From Spirochaetia bacterium (GTDB taxonomy: Bacteria > Spirochaetota > Spirochaetia > Sphaerochaetales > Sphaerochaetaceae), in the NCBI GenBank assembly GCA_900769955.1, contig CAAGIP010000124.1:1-6176 (forward strand): 6,176 nt of DNA, given 5' to 3'. Shown here in pieces: positions 1-6,176 of the stretch. Within the stretch, counting starts at the first letter, position 1, and each line of letters begins with the position of its first letter. The translations under genes and the position numbers were made by a program. A model generated the notes under the pieces. It was not told the origin of the DNA and searched no databases. It saw only the letters and a list, made by a program, of their open reading frames with translations.

Positions 1-1272
1 TATGCTGAAGTAGGAACCGGAGGAAGGGCCCGTATGTATTATGAGGCCCTCGTCACCAAGTACAGTGACATAAACGAGCTTGTTGCATTCTGTGACCAGA
101 GCAGGACGCGCATGGAATATGCAAACAGTGTCATTGAGAGTCTGGGAGGCGTGAGGGTTCCCGAATACCTTCCGTCCGAGTTTGAGAAGATGATTGATGA
201 GACCAGCCCCGATGTGGTCATCATCACTTCCGTAGACAGGACCCATGACGATTACATCGTCAGGGCCATGGAGAAGGGCTGTGACGTGATCACGGAAAAA
301 CCCATCACGATCGATGAGAGAAGGGCTCAGAGGATCATTGACGCCGCAAAGCGGACAGGCCGTCACATAAGGGTTGCCTTTAATTACAGATATGCTCCAT
401 ATCACACGAAGATGAGGGAGCTCATCAGGGACGGTGTAATCGGAAAACCCTTCCAGGTTCACTTCGAATGGGTTCTGAACACCACTCACGGGGCAGACTA
501 TTACAGGCGATGGCACAGCTGCAAAGCCAACAGCGGCGGGCTTCTGGTCCATAAGTCCACACATCACTTCGATCTTGTCAACTTCTGGCTTGATGATGAG
601 CCAGAGAAGGTATATGCCGAGGGAAGCCTCAGGTTCTATGGCAGGGAGAATGCTGAAAAACGCGGTGTCGATAAGTTCTACTACAGATGCCATGGAGAGG
701 AGAATGCAAAGGGAGACCCGTTTGCGATCGACATGGAAGCGAACCCTCAGCTGAAGGCAATGTACCTGGATGCAGAGAAGGACAGCGGCTATATCCGTGA
801 CCGCTCAGTTTTCAGGGATGATATCAGCATCGAGGATACGATGAATGCCGTCATAAAGTTCAAAAGCGGGGTTCAGATGTCATACTCACTCGTCTCCTAT
901 TCACCCTGGGAGGGCTTCAATGTCGCAATAAACGGAAGCGGCGGAAGAATAGAGTATACCGCCCTTGAAAAGCCCTATATCAATGCAGGCGGTGACAAGA
1001 ACGGAGAGGGTGCCACCGTTTCCCATAAGATAAGAGTGTGCCCGATGTTCGGAGAGGCTTATGAGGTGGATGTCGAGAAAAGGGAAGGCGGCCACGGCGG
1101 CGGGGATCCGGCACTGCTGGATGATATATTCCTCCCTGATCCTCCGTATGATGAGTTTAAAAGGGCTGCTGACTACAGGGACGGTATTAAATCCGCCCTT
1201 GTGGGAATAGCCGCAAACAAGAGTATCGCGACAGGAAACCCTGTTTACATTGATGATCTGGTAAAGTGGTAA
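1..1272 (+). CDS. Gfo/Idh/MocA family oxidoreductase, 5' end cut by window
   Basis: This is an NAD(P)-dependent sugar-type dehydrogenase, presumably cytoplasmic, whose true start lies upstream of base 1. The frame is open from base 1, and its first codons read YAEVGTGGRAR, the glycine-rich nucleotide-binding turn of the Rossmann fold, so the ATG at 34 is internal. After the Rossmann half comes the family's EKP motif at 295-303, whose lysine is the usual catalytic/cofactor residue. The substrate half begins with FNYRYAP and contains a His-rich stretch LVHKSTHHFDLVNFW at about 544-588, the usual site of the catalytic histidine. About 423 residues are visible, on the long side for the family, as in Bacillota members of unknown substrate. 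The stop lies 3 bp before the next gene, so they are probably cotranscribed. The family is secure; the sugar or sugar-acid substrate is not identifiable. Confidence 0.93.
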   Translation, partial: YAEVGTGGRARMYYEALVTKYSDINELVAFCDQSRTRMEYANSVIESLGGVRVPEYLPSEFEKMIDETSPDVVIITSVDRTHDDYIVRAMEKGCDVITEKPITIDERRAQRIIDAAKRTGRHIRVAFNYRYAPYHTKMRELIRDGVIGKPFQVHFEWVLNTTHGADYYRRWHSCKANSGGLLVHKSTHHFDLVNFWLDDEPEKVYAEGSLRFYGRENAEKRGVDKFYYRCHGEENAKGDPFAIDMEANPQLKAMYLDAEKDSGYIRDRSVFRDDISIEDTMNAVIKFKSGVQMSYSLVSYSPWEGFNVAINGSGGRIEYTALEKPYINAGGDKNGEGATVSHKIRVCPMFGEAYEVDVEKREGGHGGGDPALLDDIFLPDPPYDEFKRAADYRDGIKSALVGIAANKSIATGNPVYIDDLVKW

Positions 1273-1275
1273 TCT

Positions 1276-3279
1276 ATGAAAGAAGTTTTATTTGATGATT
1301 TTTCATCGTTTCCCCTGGGACCCTTTCCTTATGACAGGGATCACTCAGCCATGGGTGAATACCATTTCTATCCCGAAGAGGGATATAAAGGCGGCTGGTT
1401 CGATCCGATTGCCGACTTTGATTACAGGGGACCGTCCTGGATCGTGACCTCTCCCGCACTGGACGGTGTGAAGTGCATGGAACAGCAGCGTCTGAAGCCT
1501 CCCATGGACAGGAAGGCAGTTCCCGTCCTAAGGAAAGGTGATACCGCCTGGAATGATTATACCGTGAGCGTGAGGATGAGGGCTTTCACGCGCAGTGAGA
1601 TCTGCGGCGTGCTCTTCCGCTATACGGGCAGCATGATGTACTACGGCTTCTTCCTTAAGGGGGAGAACGCGGAAATACACAGGGTTCACAAGACTGAGCG
1701 GACCGTGCTTGCAACCGTTCCGCTTAAGTGGGATACCGATTCAGTCCACACCTTGAAAGTCATATGCAGGGGTGATGAGTTTTCCTTCTTTGCTGACGGG
1801 ACTTTCCTTACCTCCATTACCGACAGTTTTTATAAGGAAGGATGCATAGCGCTTTCCGCATCCATGCCAGCCCAGTACTTCTCAGTGCAGGTAACAATGG
1901 AAGATGAGGAATATGAAAAGTATGTCCTCAGAACCGCTGCAGCGGAAAAGAGGATCAGTGAGAAAAGAAAGAGCTATCCCGGGATGAAGCTTGTAAGGAA
2001 GATCCCGCTTGAATCCTTCGGAGCCGGACGCCAGATAAGGTGGGGACACCTCACCGGAACCAGTGAGCTTTTCTTCCTTTTTGCCCAGAACCAGAAGCGG
2101 GTTTACAAGGACCGTTATCCCTTCATCAGCTGCCTCACTGCGGTGAGCTATGAGACAGGTAAGGTTTTATGGCAGAAGGGTGAGCCGTGCGACAGTCTGG
2201 AAGTGACTGAGCTCACCACCGATCTGCCGATGCAGGTATATGACATTGACGGGGACGGAGCTGATGAAGTCATCGTCAGCTATGATTTCAGGCTGTTCAT
2301 ACTTGACGGCAGGGACGGATCCGTGAAAAAGTCCATCCCGACTCCGCTCAACACTGAAAAGGAAGAGAGCGTTACCGGGCTAGAATTCGGGAAATATGCA
2401 TTTTCAAGACTCAATGTCGATGCGATCAGGATCGTGAACGTCAGGGGGACGGAGCGTCCCCGGGACATCATGATAAAGGACAGGTATGCAAGACTCTGGG
2501 TGTATGATGATGAGCTGAACCTCCTCTGGAAGTTCAGCAAATACAATACCGGACACTTTCCCTTCAACATCGATATCGACGGCGATGGGAAGGATGAGAT
2601 CTTCTCATGTTACAACCTTGTTGACCATGACGGTTCGCTGATATGGTCGCTGCCCATTGAGACGGACCACACCGATGAGATCATATACGGCCGTTTCAGT
2701 CCCGATGAGGATGAGTGTTTTGCCATAGTCTCCGGCTGGGAAGGCTTCATGCTTGTGGGTAAGGACGGCTCCATTAAGGTAAGGGACATCAACGGCCACG
2801 GCCAGAGAATAAGTGCAGGCAACTACCTTCCCGACAATCCGGGACTGGAAATATGCACCACGACCTACTGGGGAAACAACGGCATCATCTACATGCATGA
2901 CGGAAAGGGCCGTGAGCTGTGGCACAGGGAAGCCCTTTCAAACGGTAATATGATAGCGCCCGTGAACTGGGACGGTTCAGGCAGGGATCTCCTGCTGCTG
3001 AATGCTGACGTTAAGGAAGGCGGACTCATGGACGGAGAGGGAGACGTTGTTGTCACCTTCCCCGATGACGGTCATCCCACGCTGTCTGCGGAAGTCATTA
3101 AGACAGATGATGACGACAGGGAGAAAATCATTGTCTGGGACATGCACAGTCTCTGGATTTACTCTCAGGACAGGACCTCCGGTGAACGGGAAAGCATATA
3201 TGATCCCATAAAGTACGAGGATTACAATGCATCCAACTACAGGGGCGAGTATTCATTCCCCAGATGGCGGAAGAAATGA
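1276..3279 (+). CDS. LamG-like plus FG-GAP/RGL11-like beta-propeller protein, cytoplasmic
   Basis: A 667-residue protein without a signal peptide or membrane segment. Residues 1 to about 215 look like a concanavalin A/LamG-type beta-sandwich (WNDYTVSVRMRA, GVLFRYTG, YYGFFLKG, HTLKVICRGDEFSFFADG), a fold seen in glycan-binding and glycosidase-associated domains. From about residue 235 the protein resembles a seven-bladed propeller with calcium-type DxDxDG loops: DIDGDGADE at residues 323-331, DIDGDGKDE at 433-441 and a degenerate VNWDGSGRD near 565. The segment PDNPGLEICTTTYWG followed by a DGKG turn recalls the blade repeats of polysaccharide lyase family 11 rhamnogalacturonan lyases. I see no assignable catalytic residues, and the lack of export makes a classical extracellular lyase unlikely. 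It starts 3 bp after the dehydrogenase stop and its TGA overlaps the esterase start, so it belongs to the same operon. Domain calls are by eye; function is unknown. Confidence 0.8.
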   Translation: MKEVLFDDFSSFPLGPFPYDRDHSAMGEYHFYPEEGYKGGWFDPIADFDYRGPSWIVTSPALDGVKCMEQQRLKPPMDRKAVPVLRKGDTAWNDYTVSVRMRAFTRSEICGVLFRYTGSMMYYGFFLKGENAEIHRVHKTERTVLATVPLKWDTDSVHTLKVICRGDEFSFFADGTFLTSITDSFYKEGCIALSASMPAQYFSVQVTMEDEEYEKYVLRTAAAEKRISEKRKSYPGMKLVRKIPLESFGAGRQIRWGHLTGTSELFFLFAQNQKRVYKDRYPFISCLTAVSYETGKVLWQKGEPCDSLEVTELTTDLPMQVYDIDGDGADEVIVSYDFRLFILDGRDGSVKKSIPTPLNTEKEESVTGLEFGKYAFSRLNVDAIRIVNVRGTERPRDIMIKDRYARLWVYDDELNLLWKFSKYNTGHFPFNIDIDGDGKDEIFSCYNLVDHDGSLIWSLPIETDHTDEIIYGRFSPDEDECFAIVSGWEGFMLVGKDGSIKVRDINGHGQRISAGNYLPDNPGLEICTTTYWGNNGIIYMHDGKGRELWHREALSNGNMIAPVNWDGSGRDLLLLNADVKEGGLMDGEGDVVVTFPDDGHPTLSAEVIKTDDDDREKIIVWDMHSLWIYSQDRTSGERESIYDPIKYEDYNASNYRGEYSFPRWRKK

Positions 3280-3917
3280 TCAGGTCAATACTGTGTTTCG
3301 GTGATTCAAATACCTATGGCGTCAACCCGGAAGACAACTCCCGTTTCCCGCTTTCCGTGCGGTGGACGGGAAGGCTTCAGAGTCTTCTCGGATATGACAG
3401 GTATCATGTGGTGGAGGAGGGCTACTGCGGAAGAACCACATGCTTTTCCGATGACTCGGATGAGATGAGAAGCGGAATAAAGGTGCTGGACATGATCCTG
3501 AAAACCCACAGTCCTCTCGATATGGTCGTGATCATGCTCGGCACGAATGACTTCAAGGTCCAGTTCTCCATGAAGGCAAAGGTCTCAGCCTTCGGCGTGA
3601 AAAAGATAGTGGAAAAAACGAAGAAGTTCTGTCTTGCTGAAGGAAAGAAGGAACCTGCCTTCCTGATCGTTTCCCCGATTAACATGGGGGATGCAATAGA
3701 TGAGAGCAGGTTCTGGGAGTACTCGACGGAGTCGAAGAGGGAGATCGGGAAACTTCCTCCGATCCTGAAAAGCGTTGCGGACGAAGCCGGAGCCCTCTTC
3801 TTTGATGCATCAACCGTTGCCGTCCCAGGAAGTGACCAGCTGCACATGACAAAGGAAAGCCATGAACACCTGGCTCATGCACTTTATGAGATCATAAAAG
3901 AGTACTTTGAGAAATAA
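3276..3917 (+). CDS. SGNH hydrolase, MsAcT/arylesterase-like esterase or acyltransferase
   Basis: A 213-residue cytoplasmic serine esterase with no signal peptide. All SGNH blocks are present, numbered from the ATG at 3276: block I GDSNTYG with nucleophile Ser11, block II EGYCGRTT with Gly52, block III GTND with Asn91 for the oxyanion hole, and block V DQLH with Asp187 and His190. The stretches VRWTG, VVEEG..GRTT and VIMLGTND match, from memory, the Mycobacterium smegmatis arylesterase/acyltransferase MsAcT. The likely role is removing or transferring acetyl or other short acyl groups, perhaps from the sugar handled by the two upstream genes. Start choice: ATG at 3276 overlaps the upstream TGA as ATGA, typical of translational coupling, with GGAAG just before it. 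The in-frame ATG at 3264, four codons earlier, has no ribosome binding site. The natural substrate is unknown. Confidence 0.92.
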   Translation: MIRSILCFGDSNTYGVNPEDNSRFPLSVRWTGRLQSLLGYDRYHVVEEGYCGRTTCFSDDSDEMRSGIKVLDMILKTHSPLDMVVIMLGTNDFKVQFSMKAKVSAFGVKKIVEKTKKFCLAEGKKEPAFLIVSPINMGDAIDESRFWEYSTESKREIGKLPPILKSVADEAGALFFDASTVAVPGSDQLHMTKESHEHLAHALYEIIKEYFEK

Positions 3918-3942
3918 ATCAACTCTGAATACAGCTCCATAC

Positions 3943-3986
3943 CAGGGTCAGGACAGAAATATCATCCTGACCCTGATTTCATTTAT
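3943..3986 (+). terminator. Intrinsic terminator after the carbohydrate operon
   Basis: A perfect 11-bp stem, CAGGGTCAGGA at 3943-3953 with TCCTGACCCTG at 3965-3975, encloses an 11-nt loop and is followed by a moderately T-rich tail (ATTTCATTTAT). It starts 26 bp after the esterase stop. The interrupted T-tract makes it less than ideal, but position and stem strength fit the end of the three-gene operon. Confidence 0.78.
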
Positions 3987-4005
3987 AAGGTAATACTCAT
4001 CGATA

Positions 4006-4041
4006 TATTATAACTAATGTTATATAACATAAATTATAATA
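4006..4041. promoter_or_regulatory. Near-perfect 36-bp palindrome, probable TetR operator over the promoter
   Basis: The core ATGTTATATAACAT at 4017-4030 is a perfect 14-bp palindrome. The symmetry continues in outer arms, TATTATAA at 4006-4013 against TTATAATA at 4034-4041, with only two mismatched pairs (4014/4033 and 4016/4031) in the whole span. The arms include promoter-like -10 hexamers: TATAAT at 4035-4040, TATTAT at 4006-4011 and TATAAC at 4009-4014. No good -35 box is visible, so the exact promoter is uncertain, and the TATAAT copy would leave only a very short leader. Lying 18 bp upstream of a TetR-family start, the palindrome is most simply its own operator, with binding blocking RNA polymerase. 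The symmetry is seen directly; the regulatory role is inferred. Confidence 0.75.
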
Positions 4042-4059
4042 ATTGAGTGAGGTAACTTC

Positions 4060-4617
4060 ATGCCGCCTAAATCAAAGATAACCAGGGAAATGATAATCGA
4101 TGCCGCATATGAAACAGTGCGTGAATCAGGGGAAGGGAACCTCAATGCCAGAAGCATCGCCGAAAGGCTGGGATGTTCCACACAGCCCGTACTCTATGTT
4201 TTCAGAACGATGGATGAGATAAGGGAGTGTGTTTACCGGAAGGCTGATGAATATTACAGTGAGTATCTGACGAAGGAAGGGGAGGGAAAAACCATCTGGA
4301 AGAATTACATCAGGTTCAGCGTGGAGGAAAGAAACCTCTTTAAGTTCCTGTTTCAGTCCAATGCATTCTCAGGAAGAATGCAGGGCCTCATCGATGACGA
4401 ACGTCTTCTTCCCGTACTTGAGGCCATGGCCTCTCAGCTGGGATTGCAGGTCAGTGACGCAAAGAAATTCTTTGCCGCACTGTATTACCCCGTACATGGC
4501 ATTGCAAGTCTGCTTGCCAACAACTCCATGGAGTATGATGAAGAAGAATTCGAAACAGTACTCGGCATGATTAAACGCGGCTTGCTGAAGGAACTGGAGG
4601 TGGAAAGGAATGCTTAA
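4060..4617 (+). CDS. TetR/AcrR-family transcriptional regulator
   Basis: A 185-residue, probably dimeric DNA-binding repressor. The N-terminus follows the TetR pattern: helix 1 with ITREMIIDAAYETVRESG at residues 7-24, then a helix-turn-helix at about 29-48 (NARSIAERLGCSTQPVLYVF) and the start of helix 4 (TMDEIRECVY). The all-helical C-terminal part, from about residue 55, is the ligand and dimer domain; its ligand cannot be predicted. Length is typical of the family. The start is supported by GAGTGAGG at 4045-4052, 7 bp before the ATG. A 36-bp palindrome immediately upstream is its likely operator, implying autorepression. The stop overlaps the ATG at 4610 of a CPBP-type protease gene by 8 bp, so the two are one transcription unit and the protease is the probable regulated target. 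The gene itself appears intact although its partner is broken. Confidence 0.93.
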   Translation: MPPKSKITREMIIDAAYETVRESGEGNLNARSIAERLGCSTQPVLYVFRTMDEIRECVYRKADEYYSEYLTKEGEGKTIWKNYIRFSVEERNLFKFLFQSNAFSGRMQGLIDDERLLPVLEAMASQLGLQVSDAKKFFAALYYPVHGIASLLANNSMEYDEEEFETVLGMIKRGLLKELEVERNA

Positions 4618-5341
4618 GAAGTTTTAAGGGAAATCGGAAGTGTGGTTTGCGGTTATCTTCATTATCGCATATGTAGCCGGTAACAGTTACCTGCTTCAGG
4701 CCTCGATGAAAGCCGGCGTCGAGATGATTTTCACTATTCCCTTCAACCTCCTGCTCCTTGCAATAATGTTCTCCTTCATAAGGAAAAATGATCTTGCAAA
4801 GTACTACGGACTTAATGCACCGGAGTGCGGAAGTTCAGTGGTTCTGTGATACATCCCGATGATCCTCATCGCATCCGTGAACCTCTGAATGGGCTTCCGC
4901 TTCAAAATGGATCCATTTCATTCAGCAGTGTATTTCACTGCCATGCTCATAACAGGAATCATTGAGGAACTGCTTTTCAGGGGACTTCTGTTCAGAGCCA
5001 TGAGCAGGGACAGTCTTAAGAGCGCGGTAATAGTTACAAGCATCCTTTTCGGTGCAGGTCACATAGTGAACCTCTTCAATGGAAACAGTGATAGCATCCT
5101 GGCTACCGTCTGCCAGCTGTTCTATGCCGCTGCCGCAGGATTTCTCTTTGCATCGGTACTGCTTGCTTCGAAGAGCATCATCCCATGCATGATCACACAC
5201 TCAGTGCTGAACGCACTCGGAACGTTCTCCAACGAAAAAGCTCTCGATGAGATCCAGATACCCATCTCGATAGCCCTCTGCATGATATCAGGTGCCAGTG
5301 CCCTGATTATCTTCAGAAACTTAAAGAAACAGAAATCCTGA
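4610..5341 (+). pseudogene. CPBP-family intramembrane metalloprotease, interrupted by three in-frame stops
   Basis: Read in one frame from the ATG at 4610, 243 codons encode a CPBP (CAAX protease/bacteriocin-processing, Abi-type) membrane protease, interrupted by TAA at 4625, TGA at 4847 and TGA at 4886. There is no frameshift. Hydrophobic segments occur at about 4643-4699, 4718-4783 and 4850-4885, and several follow in the catalytic part. The family's motifs are intact downstream of the stops: EELLFRG (EExxxR) at 4964-4984, FGAGH (FxxxH) at 5048-5062 and HSVLN (HxxxN) at 5198-5212. The first start is good: GGAGG at 4596-4600 lies 9 bp upstream and the gene overlaps the TetR stop. The last TGA lies in SVNL-stop-MGF, where, as I recall it, the family has NLW, so TGG to TGA is likely. 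The fragments at 4640 (GTG) and 4889 (ATG) could be reinitiation products; the latter has no ribosome binding site of its own. A decayed gene is the simplest reading. Confidence 0.85.
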
Positions 5342-5362
5342 TACAATACTCAGAGAGATCAC

Positions 5363-5407
5363 AGAACCTCACAAAGGAACAACCCCATTGTGAGGTTCTT
5401 CTGTTTT
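5363..5407 (+). terminator. Intrinsic terminator after the TetR-CPBP unit
   Basis: A perfect 12-bp stem, AGAACCTCACAA at 5363-5374 with TTGTGAGGTTCT at 5388-5399, encloses a 13-nt loop and is followed by the T-rich tail TCTGTTTT. It starts 22 bp after the protease stop and separates this unit from the recombinase gene. Confidence 0.87.
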
Positions 5408-5463
5408 CCGTGTTCATGAGCTGTAATGAAAAGCTGTCATCCGATTCCTTTAAAACAGCGTTG

Positions 5464-5490
5464 CCTGATGGAAAAATACCATCAGGAGGA
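5464..5490 (+). promoter_or_regulatory. Leader hairpin overlapping the recombinase ribosome binding site
   Basis: CCTGATGG at 5464-5471 and CCATCAGG at 5479-5486 form a perfect 8-bp stem with the 7-nt loop AAAAATA. The Shine-Dalgarno sequence AGGAGGA occupies 5484-5490, so its first three bases are inside the stem. Folding would partly hide the site and could hold down recombinase translation. Alternatively, the dyad could be a DNA site for the recombinase itself. The pairing is visible in the sequence; either role is inferred. No convincing promoter is seen between the preceding terminator and this hairpin. Confidence 0.6.
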
Positions 5491-5497
5491 TTTTGCT

Positions 5498-6103
5498 ATG
5501 AGTGAAACATATGCATATCTGAGGGTAAGCACAAGAGAACAGAACGAGGACAGACAGCTGGCTGCCATTGAATGCTACGCTATTCCCGATGACCACGTTT
5601 TCCTGGACAAGGAATCAGGAAAGAACTTTGACAGACCCAATTACATCAGGATGAAGGACATCCTGAAGAAGGGTGACCTGCTCTACATCAAGAGCATCGA
5701 CAGACTTGGCAGGAACTACAATGAAATCCTGGAAGAGTGGAGGATTCTCACCAAACTCAAGGAAGCGGATATAGTCGTGATCGACATGCCGCTTCTTGAT
5801 ACCCGAATAGGCAGGGATCTCACGGGTACCTTGATCTCCGATCTTGTCCTCCAGATTCTCTCATATGTTGCGGAAAACGAGTACCGCAACATAAAGCAGA
5901 GACAGAGGGAAGGGATCATTGCCGCAAAGCTCAACGGTGTGAAGTTCGGAAGGCCCCGGATAGAAGTGACTGATGACTTCTATACGGCTGTCGACAGATG
6001 GAAGAACGGTGAATTATCCATTACCGAGGCCGCCCGTGAAGCAGGATTATCGTCATCCACCTTCTACCGGAGGGTGAAGGACGCCAAAACGTCTACGTTT
6101 TGA
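5498..6103 (+). CDS. Small serine recombinase (resolvase/invertase type)
   Basis: A 201-residue site-specific DNA recombinase. The catalytic domain opens with YAYLRVSTREQN, giving Arg9 and the nucleophile Ser11, and carries the SIDRLGRN motif at residues 66-73 with the active-site Arg69 and Arg72. A long helix (about 113-140) for dimer and tetramer contacts leads to the KFGRPR linker (149-154) and a C-terminal helix-turn-helix at about 174-193 (ITEAAREAGLSSSTFYRRV). Length and order match Tn3-resolvase and Hin/Gin-type enzymes, not the large serine integrases. The start at 5498 has AGGAGGA 7 bp upstream; the same frame is open back to an ATG at 5426, but that extension (CHPIPLKQRC) is unlike the family and would cross the hairpin. 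No transposase or inverted-segment partner lies in the window, so whether it resolves, inverts or is a mobile-element remnant cannot be told. Confidence 0.93.
   Translation: MSETYAYLRVSTREQNEDRQLAAIECYAIPDDHVFLDKESGKNFDRPNYIRMKDILKKGDLLYIKSIDRLGRNYNEILEEWRILTKLKEADIVVIDMPLLDTRIGRDLTGTLISDLVLQILSYVAENEYRNIKQRQREGIIAAKLNGVKFGRPRIEVTDDFYTAVDRWKNGELSITEAAREAGLSSSTFYRRVKDAKTSTF
6085..6102. repeat. Inverted repeat spanning the recombinase stop codon
   Basis: CAAAACGT at 6085-6092 and ACGTTTTG at 6095-6102 form an 8-bp dyad separated by two bases. It lies in the last codons of the recombinase and includes the first two bases of its TGA stop. A third copy of the right arm core, CGTTTTG, recurs at 6140-6146. 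It could act as a weak terminator (followed by ACTACTTTT) or be part of a recombinase-binding region; neither is established. Confidence 0.45.
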
Positions 6104-6176
6104 CTACTTTTGCCTGACGCGATTTGCACCGGTTTGCCTCGTTTTGGAAATTATGCAACGATAGCTCAAGACATAA
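6104..6176. other. Non-coding tail with repeated TTTGC words
   Basis: No gene or gene start is supportable in these last 73 bases. TTTGCC, TTTGCA and TTTGCC occur at 6109, 6123 and 6133. The stretch also contains the 8-base word TTGCCTGA at 6110-6117, which occurs upstream of the recombinase at 5461-5468. The window ends before the next feature can be judged. Confidence 0.35.

Noticed and set aside
34..36. ATG at 34 as the start of the dehydrogenase.
   Set aside because: The open frame continues to base 1 and the codons before this ATG encode the VGTGGRAR nucleotide-binding motif, so the gene starts outside the window.
2280..2925. Minus-strand open frames within the propeller gene.
   Set aside because: They lie wholly opposite a well-supported gene, have no recognisable domains and are explained by the codon pattern of the + strand.
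3264..3266. ATG at 3264 as the esterase start.
   Set aside because: It has no ribosome binding site and overlaps the upstream gene by 16 bp; the ATG at 3276 gives the usual ATGA coupling and places Ser11 as in MsAcT.
3422..3847. A 141-codon minus-strand frame opposite the esterase.
   Set aside because: Its translation has no family resemblance, while the + strand carries every SGNH block across the same bases.
4847..4888. Alternative genetic code in which TGA encodes tryptophan.
   Set aside because: TGA ends the propeller gene at 3277-3279, where it forms an ATGA overlap with the next gene, and also ends the protease frame just before a terminator and the recombinase at its family-typical length. 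Trp is encoded by TGG throughout, and a TAA also breaks the protease frame.
5433..5459. GCTGT ... ACAGC dyad upstream of the recombinase as a crossover site.
   Set aside because: Only the outer five bases are symmetric and the interior shows no dyad, so it is too weak to call a recombination site.
5426..5497. N-terminal extension of the recombinase from the ATG at 5426.
   Set aside because: The extra 24 residues do not look like the family, the ATG at 5498 has a strong AGGAGGA at ideal spacing, and the extension would be translated through the leader hairpin.

Overview
The window looks like a chromosomal segment from an anaerobic, gut-type Bacillota, most likely Clostridia of the Lachnospiraceae kind. 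This is an inference from the purine-rich Shine-Dalgarno sites, roughly even base composition with many AGG arginine codons, the TetR plus CPBP-protease gene pair, and the style of the small serine recombinase. No rRNA, tRNA or marker gene is present to fix the taxon. All genes are on the + strand.

Bases 1-3917 hold a tightly packed three-gene carbohydrate operon that enters from upstream. It contains a Gfo/Idh/MocA sugar-type dehydrogenase (its 5' end is cut off by the window edge), a large cytoplasmic protein with a LamG-like N-terminus and a DxDxDG beta-propeller resembling the rhamnogalacturonan lyase 11 fold, and an SGNH esterase/acyltransferase of the MsAcT arylesterase type. Spacings are 3 bp and a 4-bp ATGA overlap, and the operon closes with an 11-bp hairpin terminator. 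The set suggests intracellular handling of an acylated or pectin-like oligosaccharide, but the substrate cannot be read from sequence.

Bases 3918-5407 hold a self-contained regulatory unit. A very AT-rich promoter region contains an almost perfect 36-bp palindrome, the probable autoregulatory operator. It is followed by a TetR-family repressor and, overlapping its end, a CPBP-type intramembrane metalloprotease gene. The protease frame is broken by three in-frame stop codons (TAA, TGA, TGA) without any frameshift, and its catalytic motifs are intact. At least one TGA sits where the family has tryptophan. The simplest reading is a young pseudogene; readthrough or reinitiation remains possible. 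A strong 12-bp-stem terminator ends the unit.

Bases 5408-6176 hold a 201-residue resolvase/invertase-type serine recombinase. A perfect 8-bp hairpin in its leader overlaps the ribosome binding site. Short direct and inverted repeats surround the gene and could be recombination-site pieces, but no complete mobile element can be delimited here.
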